The notes under the pieces are model-generated. The model did no database searches. It was not told the origin of the DNA and worked only from the letters and a program-made list of their open reading frames with translations. Shown in pieces: positions 29,201 through 40,427 of a stretch of DNA of 64,000 nt (its first letter is position 1; each line of letters starts with the position of its first letter). The stretch covers positions 35,121,843 through 35,185,842 of the forward strand of contig CM072810.1 in NCBI GenBank assembly GCA_037013495.1. Reading direction: 5' to 3'. Both the position numbers and the translations under genes were made by a program. The DNA comes from Hippophae tibetana. Lineage: Eukaryota; Streptophyta; Magnoliopsida; Rosales; Elaeagnaceae.

Positions 29201-32200
29201 GCTGAACATAAATTTTGAACACTATATCATGCAAGAGGATGAAACTTTGAACAAATTCTACCCAGGTTTTTCAATCAATTTCAACTACCCTTACAATTTG
29301 GATGGACCTATTTGGAAAAAAAAGTAGATTGAGAAAATTGTTGTTAGCCTAAATTATCATTTTCAAGAAAAAGATACCTTGCTTAAATCCATATAGAAGG
29401 CCTGAGAACTTACTGTTTAATGAATCAGTTTGGAAATTATTCAAACTGCATTATTTGTTGCCAAGATGATAGCAATCCACCTTCGTGGACGGAAAGAGCT
29501 TGACTTTATAGACATCAAGTATAGTGGTACGAGGGAAGCTATTTTGACACAATTGTTAGAAATGATGAATCTAATACCAATGAAGAGAAAATAGCTATAC
29601 TTTCCCATAGATTTACTAAATTTCTTAGAAAGAATAAACCCGTTTTTAGGGATTTAAGAAAAAGGTAATCCGAGCTCTAAAATGATTATTTCAATGAATT
29701 TATAGTTGTATTTCTTCCAAGCGACTTCAAACATTTTGGAGACCACTCATATAGGCATTTGAACAAAAAACTAAATCTAGAACTATGCAGCTGAACATAA
29801 ATTTTGAACTCTATATCATGCAAGAGGATGAAACTTTGAACAAATTCTATGCAGGTTTTTCAATCAATTTCAACTGCCCGTACAATTTGGATGGACCTAT
29901 TTGGAAAAAAAAGTAGATTGAGAAAATTGTTGTTAGCCTAAATTATCATTTTCAAGAAAAAGATACCTTGCTTAAATCCATATAGAAGGCCTGTGAACTT
30001 ACTGTTTAATGAATCAGTTTGGAAATTATTCAAACTGCATTATTTGTTGCCAAGATGATAGCAATCCACCTTCGTGGACGGAAAGAGCTTGACTTTATAG
30101 ACATCACGTATAGTGGTACGAGGGAAGCTATTTTGACACAAATGTTAGAAATGATGAATCTAATACCAATGAAGAGAAAATATCTATACTTTCCCATAGA
30201 TTTACTAAATTTCTTAGAAAGAATAAACCCGTTTTTAGGGATTTAAGAAAAAGTTAATCCGAGCTCTAAAATGATTATTTCAATGAATTTATAGTTGTAT
30301 TTCTTCCAAGCGACTTCAAACATTTTGGGGACCACTTATATAGGCATTTGAACAAAAAACTAAATCTAGAACTATGCAGCTGAACATAAATTTTGAACTC
30401 TATATCATGCAAAAGGATGAAACTTTGAACAAATTCTATGCAGGTTTTTCAATCATTATCAACTGCCCGTACAATTTGGATGGACCTATTTGAAAAAAAA
30501 AAGTAGATTGAGAAAATTGTTGTTAGCCTACATTATCATTTTCAAGAAAAAGATACCTTGCTTAAATCCATATAGAAGGCCTGAGAACTTACTGTTAAAT
30601 GAACCGGTTTGGAAATTATTCGAACTGCATTATTTGTTGCCAAGATGATAGCAATCCACTTTCGTGGACGGAAAGTGCTTGAATTTATAGACATCAAGTA
30701 TAGTGGTACGAGCGAAGCTATTTTGACACAATTGTTAGAAATTATGAATCTAATACCAATGAAGAGAAAATAGCTATACTTTCCCATAGATTTACTAAAT
30801 TTCTTAGAAAGAATAAACCCGTTTTTAGGGATTTAAGAAAAAGGTAATCCGAGCTCTAAAATGATTATTTCAATGAATTTATAGTTGTATTTCTTCCAAG
30901 CGACTTCAAACATTTTGGAGACCACTCATATAGGCATTTGAGCAAAAAACTAAATCTAGAACTATGCAGCTGAACATAAATTTTGAACTCTATATCATGC
31001 AAGAGGATGAAACTTTGAACAAATTCTATGGAGGTTTTTCAATCAATTTCAACTACCCGTACAATTTGGATGGACCTATTTGGAAAAAAAACTAGATTGA
31101 GAAAATTGTTGTTAGCCTAAATTATCATTTTCAAGAAAAAGATACCTTGCTTAAATCCATTTGTAAGGCCTGTGAACTTACTGTTTAATGAATCAGTTTG
31201 GAAATTATTCAAACTGCATTATTTGTTGCCAAGATGATAGCAATCCACCTTCGTGGACGGAAAGAGCTTGACTTTATAGACATCAAGTATAGTGGTACGA
31301 GGGAAGCTATTTTGACACAATTGTTAGAAATGATGAATCTAATACCAATGAAGAGAAAATAGCTATACTTTCCCATAGATTTACTAAATTTCTTAGAAAG
31401 AATAAACCCATTTTTAGGGATTTTCAAAAAAGGTAATCCGAGCTCTAAAATGATTATTTCAATGAATTTATAGTTGTATTTCTTCCAAGCGACTTCAAAC
31501 ATTTTGGAGACCACTCATATAGGCATTTGAGCAAAAAACTAAATCTAGAACTATGCAGCTGAACATAAATTTTGAAATCTATATCATGCAAGAGGATGAA
31601 ACTTTGAACAAATTCTATGCAGGTTTTTCATTCATTATCAACTACCCGTAAAATTTGGATGGACCTATTTGGAAAAAAAAGTAGATTGAGAAAATTGTTG
31701 TTAGCCTAAATTATCATTTTCAAGAAAAAGATACCTTGCTTAAATCCATATAGAAGGCTTGTGAACTTACTGTTTAATAAATCAGTTTGGAAATTATTCA
31801 AACTGCATTATTTGTTGCCAAGATGATAGCAATCCACCTTCGTGGACGGAAAGAGCTTGACTTTATAGACATCAAGTATAGTGGTACGAGGGAAGCTATT
31901 TTGACACAATTGTTAGAAATGATGAATCTAATACCAATGAAGAGAAAATATCTATACTGTCCCATAGATTTACTAAATTTCTTAGAAAGAATAATCCCGT
32001 TTTTAGGGATTTAAGAAAAAGTTAATCCGAGCTCTAAAATGATTATTTCAATGAATTTATAGTTGTATTTCTTCCAAGCGACTTCAAACATTTTGGGGAC
32101 CACTTATATAGGCATTTGAACAAAAAACTAAATCTAGAACTATGCAGCTGAACATAAATTTTGAACTCTATATCATGCAAAAGGATGAAACTTTGAACAA

Positions 32201-32805
32201 ATTCTATGCAGGTTTTTCAATCATTATCAACTGCCCGTACAATTTGGATGGACCTATTTGAAAAAAAAAGTAGATTGAGAAAATTGTTGTTAGCCTACAT
32301 TATCATTTTCAAGAAAAAGATATCTTGCTTAAATCCATATAGAAGGCCTGTGAACTTACTGTTAAATGAATGAGTTTGGAAATTATTCGAACTGCATTAT
32401 TTGTTGCCAAGATGATAGCAATCCACTTTCGTAGACGGAAAGAGCTTGAATTTATAGACATCAAGTATAGTGGTACGAGCGAAGCTATATTGACACAATT
32501 GTTAGAAATGATGAATCTAATACCAATGAAGAGAAAATAGCTATACTTTCCCATAGATTTACTAAATTTCTTAGAAAGAATAAACCCATTTTTAGGGATT
32601 TTCAAAAAAGGTAATCCGAGCTCTAAAATAAGTATTTCAATGAATTTATAGTTGTACTTCTTCCAAGCAACTTCAAACATTTTGGAGACCACTCATATAG
32701 GCATTTGAGCAAAAAATTAAATCTAGAACTATGCAGCTCAACATAAATTTTGAACTCTATATCATGCAAGAGGATGAAACTTTGAACAAATTCTATGCAG
32801 GTTTT
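26201..32805 (+). repeat. Mixed domain with GGGAAGC-bearing units
   Basis: Anchors lie at 26223, 26811, 27400, 27989, 28576, 29164, 29753, 30342, 30932, 31521, 32110 and 32699. Several units have TACGAGGGAAGC in place of TACGAGCGAAGC, TTCTACCCAGG in place of TTCTATGCAGG, and ATTCAAACTG in place of ATTCGAACTG. Longer-range relations are visible. TTCGTAGACGG near 27,129 recurs near 32,429 (9 units), and the GGGAAGC units near 30,120 and 31,890 are 3 units apart. No clean block duplication is obvious. Confidence 0.75.
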
Positions 32806-35231
32806 TCAATCAATTTCAACTACCCGTACAATTTGGATGGACCTATTTGGAAAAAAAAGTAGATTGAGAAAATTGTTGTTATCCTACATTATCATTTTCG
32901 AGAAAAAGATACCTTGCTTAAATCCATATAGAAGGCCTGTGAACTTACTATTAAATGAATCAGTTGGGAAATTATTCGAACTACATTATTTGTTGCGAAG
33001 ATGATAGCAATCCACTTTCGCGGACGGAAAGAGCTTGACTTTATAGACATCAAGTATAGTGGTACGAGCGAAGCTATTTTGACACAATTGTTAGAAATGA
33101 TGAATCTAATACCAATGAAGAGAAATATCTATACTTTCCCATAGATTCACTAAATTTCTTAGAAAGAATAAACCTGTTTTTAGGGATTTTAAAAAAAAGG
33201 TAATCCGAGCTCTAAAATGATTATTTCAATGAATTAATAGTTGTATTTCTTCCAAGCGACTTCAAACATTTTGGGGACCACTTATATAGGCATATGAACA
33301 AAAAACTAAATCTAGAACTATGCAGCTGAACATAAATTTTGAACTCTATATCATGCAAAAGGATGAAACTTTGAACAAATTCTATGCAGGTTTTTCAATC
33401 ATTATCAACTGTCCGTACAATTTGGATGGACCTATTTGAAAAAAAAAGTAGATTGAGAAAATTGTTGTTAGCCTACATTATCATTTTCATGAAAAAGATA
33501 CCTTGCTTAAATCCATATAGAAGGCCTGTGAACTTACTGTTAAATGAATCGGTTTGGAAATTATTCGAACTGCATTATTTGTTGCCAAGATGATAGCAAT
33601 CCACTTTCGTGGACGGAAAGAGCTTCAATTTATAGACATCAAGTATAGTGGTACGAGCGAAGCTATTTTGACACAATTGTTAGAAATGATGAATCTAATA
33701 CCAATGAAGAGAAAATAGCTATACTTTCCCATAGATTTACTAAATTTCTTAGAAAGAATAAACCCATTTTTAGGGATTTTCAAAAAAGGTAATCCGACCT
33801 CTAAAATAAGTATTTCAATGAATTTATAGTTGTACTTCTTCCAAGCAACTTCAAACATTTTGGAGACCACTCATATAGGCATTTGAGCAAAAAAATAACT
33901 CTAGAACTATGCAGCTCAACATAAATTTTGAACTCTATATCATGCAAGAGGATGAACTTTTGAACAAATTCTATGCAGGTTTTTCAATCATTATCATCTA
34001 CCCGTACAATTTGGATGGACCTATTTCGAATAAAAAGTAGATTGAGAAAATTGTTGTTAGCCTACATTATCATTTTCAAGGAAAAGATAGCTTACTTAAA
34101 TCCATATAGAAGGCCTGTGAACTTACTGTTAAATGAATCAGTTGGGAAATTATTCGAACTGCATTATTTGTTGCGAAGATGATAGCAATCCACTTTCGCG
34201 GACGGAAAGAGCTTGACTTTATAGACATCAAGTATAGTGGTACGAGCGAAGCTATTTTGACACAATTGTTAGAAATGATGAATCTAATACCAATGAAGAG
34301 AAATATCTATATTTTCCCATAGATTTACTAAATTTCTTAGAAAGATTAAACCCATTTTTAGGGATTTAAAAAAAGGTAATCTGAGCTCTAAAATGATTAT
34401 TTCAATGAATTTATAGTTGTATTTCTTCCAAGCGACTTCAAACATTTTGGAGACCACTCATATAGGCATTTGAGCAAAAAACTAAATCTAGAACTATGCA
34501 GCTGAACATAAATTTTGAACTCTATATCATGCAAGAGCATGAAACTTTGAACAAATTCTACACAGGTTTTTCAATCAATTTCAACTACCCGTACAATTTG
34601 GATGGACCTATTTCGAATAAAAAGTAGATTGAGAAAATTGTTGTTAGCCTACATTATCATTTTCAAGAAAAAGATACCTTGCTTAAATCCATATAGAAGG
34701 CCTGTGAACTTACTATTAAATGAATCAGTTGGGAAATTATTCGAACTGCATTATTTGTTGCGAAGATGATAGCAATCCACTTTCGCGGACGGAAAGAGCT
34801 TGACTTTATTGACATCAAGTATAGTGGTACGAGCGAAGCTATTTTGACACAATTGTTAGAAATGATGAATCTAATACCAATGAAGAGAAATATCTATACT
34901 TTCCCATAGATTTACTAAATTTCTTAGAAAGAATAAACCCGTTTTTGGGGATTTAAAAAAAGGTAATCTGAGCTCTAAAATGATTATTTCAATGAATTCA
35001 TAGTTGTATTTCTTCCAAGCGACTTCAAAAATTTTGGAGACCACTCATATAGGCATTTGAGCAAAAAACTAAATCTAGAACTATGCAGCTGAACATAAAT
35101 TTTGAACTCTATATCATCCAAGAGGATGAAACTTTGAACAAATTCTACCCAGGTTTTTCAATCAATTTCAACTACCCGTACAATTTGGATGGACCTATTT
35201 GGAAAAAAAAGTAGATTGAGAAAATTGTTGT
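32806..35231 (+). repeat. 4-unit higher-order repeat, first copy (partner 35,158-37,583)
   Basis: Anchors lie at 33288, 33877, 34464 and 35051. Rare markers recur exactly 2,352 bp downstream: GTTATCCTAC near 32,879/35,231, TTTCGAGAAA near 32,897/35,249, GGCATATGAAC near 33,290/35,642, GAGCTTCAATT near 33,620/35,972, CCGACCTCT near 33,796/36,148 and CAAGAGCATG near 34,543/36,895. The only difference I noticed is AGAAAGATTAAAC near 34,341 against AGATAGATTAAAC in the partner. The matched stretch is slightly longer than the offset, so the two copies abut in tandem. Confidence 0.92.
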
Positions 35232-37583
35232 TATCCTACATTATCATTTTCGAGAAAAAGATACCTTGCTTAAATCCATATAGAAGGCCTGTGAACTTAC
35301 TATTAAATGAATCAGTTGGGAAATTATTCGAACTACATTATTTGTTGCGAAGATGATAGCAATCCACTTTCGCGGACGGAAAGAGCTTGACTTTATAGAC
35401 ATCAAGTATAGTGGTACGAGCGAAGCTATTTTGACACAATTGTTAGAAATGATGAATCTAATACCAATGAAGAGAAATATCTATACTTTCCCATAGATTC
35501 ACTAAATTTCTTAGAAAGAATAAACCTGTTTTTAGGGATTTTAAAAAAAAGGTAATCCGAGCTCTAAAATGATTATTTCAATGAATTAATAGTTGTATTT
35601 CTTCCAAGCGACTTCAAACATTTTGGGGACCACTTATATAGGCATATGAACAAAAAACTAAATCTAGAACTATGCAGCTGAACATAAATTTTGAACTCTA
35701 TATCATGCAAAAGGATGAAACTTTGAACAAATTCTATGCAGGTTTTTCAATCATTATCAACTGTCCGTACAATTTGGATGGACCTATTTGAAAAAAAAAG
35801 TAGATTGAGAAAATTGTTGTTAGCCTACATTATCATTTTCATGAAAAAGATACCTTGCTTAAATCCATATAGAAGGCCTGTGAACTTACTGTTAAATGAA
35901 TCGGTTTGGAAATTATTCGAACTGCATTATTTGTTGCCAAGATGATAGCAATCCACTTTCGTGGACGGAAAGAGCTTCAATTTATAGACATCAAGTATAG
36001 TGGTACGAGCGAAGCTATTTTGACACAATTGTTAGAAATGATGAATCTAATACCAATGAAGAGAAAATAGCTATACTTTCCCATAGATTTACTAAATTTC
36101 TTAGAAAGAATAAACCCATTTTTAGGGATTTTCAAAAAAGGTAATCCGACCTCTAAAATAAGTATTTCAATGAATTTATAGTTGTACTTCTTCCAAGCAA
36201 CTTCAAACATTTTGGAGACCACTCATATAGGCATTTGAGCAAAAAAATAACTCTAGAACTATGCAGCTCAACATAAATTTTGAACTCTATATCATGCAAG
36301 AGGATGAACTTTTGAACAAATTCTATGCAGGTTTTTCAATCATTATCATCTACCCGTACAATTTGGATGGACCTATTTCGAATAAAAAGTAGATTGAGAA
36401 AATTGTTGTTAGCCTACATTATCATTTTCAAGGAAAAGATAGCTTACTTAAATCCATATAGAAGGCCTGTGAACTTACTGTTAAATGAATCAGTTGGGAA
36501 ATTATTCGAACTGCATTATTTGTTGCGAAGATGATAGCAATCCACTTTCGCGGACGGAAAGAGCTTGACTTTATAGACATCAAGTATAGTGGTACGAGCG
36601 AAGCTATTTTGACACAATTGTTAGAAATGATGAATCTAATACCAATGAAGAGAAATATCTATATTTTCCCATAGATTTACTAAATTTCTTAGATAGATTA
36701 AACCCATTTTTAGGGATTTAAAAAAAGGTAATCTGAGCTCTAAAATGATTATTTCAATGAATTTATAGTTGTATTTCTTCCAAGCGACTTCAAACATTTT
36801 GGAGACCACTCATATAGGCATTTGAGCAAAAAACTAAATCTAGAACTATGCAGCTGAACATAAATTTTGAACTCTATATCATGCAAGAGCATGAAACTTT
36901 GAACAAATTCTACACAGGTTTTTCAATCAATTTCAACTACCCGTACAATTTGGATGGACCTATTTCGAATAAAAAGTAGATTGAGAAAATTGTTGTTAGC
37001 CTACATTATCATTTTCAAGAAAAAGATACCTTGCTTAAATCCATATAGAAGGCCTGTGAACTTACTATTAAATGAATCAGTTGGGAAATTATTCGAACTG
37101 CATTATTTGTTGCGAAGATGATAGCAATCCACTTTCGCGGACGGAAAGAGCTTGACTTTATTGACATCAAGTATAGTGGTACGAGCGAAGCTATTTTGAC
37201 ACAATTGTTAGAAATGATGAATCTAATACCAATGAAGAGAAATATCTATACTTTCCCATAGATTTACTAAATTTCTTAGAAAGAATAAACCCGTTTTTGG
37301 GGATTTAAAAAAAGGTAATCTGAGCTCTAAAATGATTATTTCAATGAATTCATAGTTGTATTTCTTCCAAGCGACTTCAAAAATTTTGGAGACCACTCAT
37401 ATAGGCATTTGAGCAAAAAACTAAATCTAGAACTATGCAGCTGAACATAAATTTTGAACTCTATATCATCCAAGAGGATGAAACTTTGAACAAATTCTAC
37501 CCAGGTTTTTCAATCAATTTCAACTACCCGTACAATTTGGATGGACCTATTTGGAAAAAAAAGTAGATTGAGAAAATTGTTGT
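35158..37583 (+). repeat. 4-unit higher-order repeat, second copy
   Basis: Anchors lie at 35640, 36229, 36816 and 37403. This is the partner of 32,806-35,231, near identical as described there. Its last part (from about 36.9 kb) also belongs to the 6-unit repeat that follows, so the two duplication events overlap. The CCGACCTCT marker appears again near 37,911, which suggests a further relic of the same block. Confidence 0.92.
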
Positions 37584-39165
37584 TAGCCTACATTATCATT
37601 TTCAAGAAAAAGATACCTTGCTTAAATCCATATAGAAGGCCTGTGAACTTATTGTTTAATGAATCAGTTTGGAAATTATTCAAACTGCATTATTTGTTGC
37701 CAAGATGATAGCAATCCACCTTCGTGGACGGAAAGAGCTTGAATTTATAGACATCAAGTATAGTGGTACGAGCGAAGCTATTTTGACACAATTGTTAGAA
37801 ATGATGAATCTAATACCAATGAAGAGAAAATAGCTATACTTTCCCATAGATTTACTAAATTTCTTAGAAAGAATAAACCCATTTTTAGGGATTTTCAAAA
37901 AAGGTAATCCGACCTCTAAAATAAGTATTTCAATGAATTTATAGTTGTACTTCTTCCAAGCAACTTCAAACATTTTGGAGACCACTCATATAGGCATTTG
38001 AGCAAAAAAATAACTCTAGAACTATGCAGCTCAACATAAATTTTGAACTCTATATCATGCAAGAGGATGAACTTTTGAACAAATTCTATGCAGGTTTTTC
38101 AATCATTATCATCTACCCGTACAATTTGGATGGACCTATTTCGAATAAAAAGTAGATTGAGAAAATTGTTTTTAGCCTACATTATCATTTTCAAGGAAAA
38201 GATACCTTACTTAAATCCATATAGAAGGCCTGTGAACTTACTGTTAAATGAATCAGTTGGGAAATTATTCGAACTGCATTATTTGTTGCGAAGATGATAG
38301 CAATCCACCTTCGCGGACGGAAAGAGCTTGACTTTAGAGACATCAAGTATAGTGGTACGAGCGAAGCTATTTTGACACAATTGTTAGAAATGATGAATCT
38401 AATACCAATGAAGAGAAAATAGCTATACTTTCCCATAGATTTACTAAATTTCTTAGAAAGAATAAACCCATTTTTAGGGATTTAAAAAAAGGTAATCTGA
38501 GCTCTAAAATGATTATTTCAATGAATTTATAGTTGTATTTCTTCCAAGCGACTTCAAACATTTTGGAGAGCACTATATAGGCATTTGAGCAAAAAACTAA
38601 ATCTAGAACTATGCAGCTGAACATAAATTTTGAACTCTATATCATGCAAGAGGATGAAACTTTGAACAAATTCTACCCAGGTTTTTCAATCAATTTCAAC
38701 TACCCGTACAATTTGGATGGACCTATTTGGAAAAAAAAGTAGATTGAGAAAATTTTTGTTAGCCTACATTATCATTTTCAAGAAAAAGATACCTTGCTTA
38801 AATCCATATAGAAGGCCTGTGAACTTACTGTTTAATGAATCAGTTTGGAAATTATTCAAACTGCATTATTTGTTGCCAAGATGATAGCAATCCACCTTCG
38901 CGGACGGAAAGAGCTTGACTTTATAGACATCAAGTATAGTGGTACGAGCGAAGCTATTTTGACACAATTGTTAGAAATGATGAATCTAATACCAATGAAG
39001 AGAAATATCTATACTTTCCCATAGATTTACTAAATTTCTTAGAAAGAATAAACCCGTTTTTAGGGATTTAAAAAAAGGTAATCTGAGCTCTAAAATGATT
39101 ATTTCAATGAATTTATAGTTGTATTTCTTCCAAGCGACTTCAAACATTTTGGAGAGCACTCATAT

Positions 39166-39751
39166 AGGCATTTGAGCAAAAAACTAAATCTAGAACTATG
39201 CAGCTGAACATAAATTTTGAACTCTATATCATGCAAGAGGATGAAACTTTGAACAAATTCTACCCAGGTTTTTCAATCAATTTCAACTACCCGTACAATT
39301 TGGATGGACCTATTTGGAAAAAAAAGTAGATTGAGAAAATTTTTGTTAGCCTACATTATCATTTTCAAGAAAAAGATACCTTGCTTAAATCCATATAGAA
39401 GGCCTGTGAACTTACTGTTTAATGAATCAGTTTGGAAATTATTCAAACTGCATTATTTGTTGCCAAGATGATAGCAATCCACCTTCGCGGACGGAAAGAG
39501 CTTGACTTTATATACATCAAGTATAGTGGTACGAGCGAAGCTATTTTGACACAATTGTTAGAAATGATGAATCTAATACCAATGAAGAGAAATATCTATA
39601 CTTTCCCATAGATTTACTAAATTTCTTAGAAAGAATAAACCCGTTTTTAGGGATTTAAAAAAAGGTAATCTGAGCTCTAAAATGATTATTTCAATGAATT
39701 TATAGTTGTATTTCTTCCAAGCGACTTCAAACATTTTGGAGAGCACTATAT
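39166..39751 (+). repeat. Reference unit with landmarks
   Basis: This 586-bp copy serves as a phase map; offsets count from its first base (AGGCAT). XbaI-type TCTAGA lies at +23, PvuII-type CAGCTG near +35 and the CAGGTTTTTCAATC word near +100. An A-run after TATTTGG lies near +150, and StuI-type AGGCCT at +234. The CpG-rich block runs from about +315 to +375; it holds TTCGCGGACGG at 39,484, a CTTGA/TCAAG dyad at 39,501-39,521 and GCGAAGC at 39,535-39,541. MfeI-type CAATTG lies at 39,552, the dyad ATTTACTAAAT at 39,612 and SacI-type GAGCTC at 39,672. Counting 570 of its bases gives 31% G+C overall, but the 60-base stretch holding most of the CpG block is 45%. Most of these palindromic sites recur in most copies, so each enzyme should cut the array to a ~588-bp ladder. 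Confidence 0.9.
39484..39541. other. CpG-rich hairpin cluster, representative copy
   Basis: Three small dyads follow one another in under 65 bp. CTTTC and GAAAG flank GCGGACG in the common form; this copy has CCTTC, which loses one pair. CTTGA pairs with TCAAG across 11 bases. AGCGAAGCT contains GCGAAGC, a heptamer known from biophysical work to form an exceptionally stable DNA mini-hairpin with a GAA loop. The cluster recurs in every unit and GCGAAGC is intact in most. It is changed to GGGAAGC in a minority (for example near 26,590, 30,120, 44,230, 50,110, 56,580 and 61,285) and to GCAAAGC near 28,944 and 46,583. A biological role is not shown. Confidence 0.6.
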
Positions 39752-40427
39752 AGGCATTTGAGCAAAAAACTAAATCTAGAACTATGCAGCTGAACATAAA
39801 TTTTGAACTCTATATCATGCAAGAGGATGAAACTTTGAACAAATTCTACCCAGGTTTTTCAATCAATTTCAACTACCCGTACAATTTGGATGGACCTATT
39901 TGGAAAAAAAAGTAGATTGAGAAAATTTTTGTTAGCCTACATTATCATTTTCAAGAAAAAGATACCTTGCTTAAATCCATATAGAAGGCCTGGGAACTTA
40001 CTGTTTAATGAACCAGTTTGGAAATTATTCAAACTGCATTATTTGTTGCCAAGATGATAGCAATCCACCTTCGCGGACGGAAAGAGCTTGACTTTATAGA
40101 CATCAAGTATAGTGGTACGAGCGAAGCTATTTTGACACAATTGTTAGAAATGATGAATCTAATACCAATGAAGAGAAATATCTATACTTTCCCATAGATT
40201 TACTAAATTTCTTAGAAAGAATAAACCCGTTTTTAGGGATTTAAAAAAAGGTAATCTGAGCTCTAAAATGATTATTTCAATGAATTTATAGTTGTATTTC
40301 TTCCAAGCGACTTCAAACATTTTGGAGAGCACTCATATAGGCATTTGAGCAAAAAACTAAATCTAGAACTATGCAGCTGAACATAAATTTTGAACTCTAT
40401 ATCATGCAAGAGGATGAAACTTTGAAC

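Noticed and set aside
39440-39500. RNA polymerase III promoter (SINE or tRNA origin)
   Set aside because: The minus strand of ATTCGAACTG gives GTTCGAAT, resembling a B box. The final CC is absent, no A box lies at the usual distance and no tRNA-like fold follows.
39500-39625. The dyads ATTTACTAAAT and TTCAATGAA as protein-binding sites or terminators
   Set aside because: The arms are only 4-5 bp in an AT-rich sequence, which is expected by chance, and there is no transcript context.
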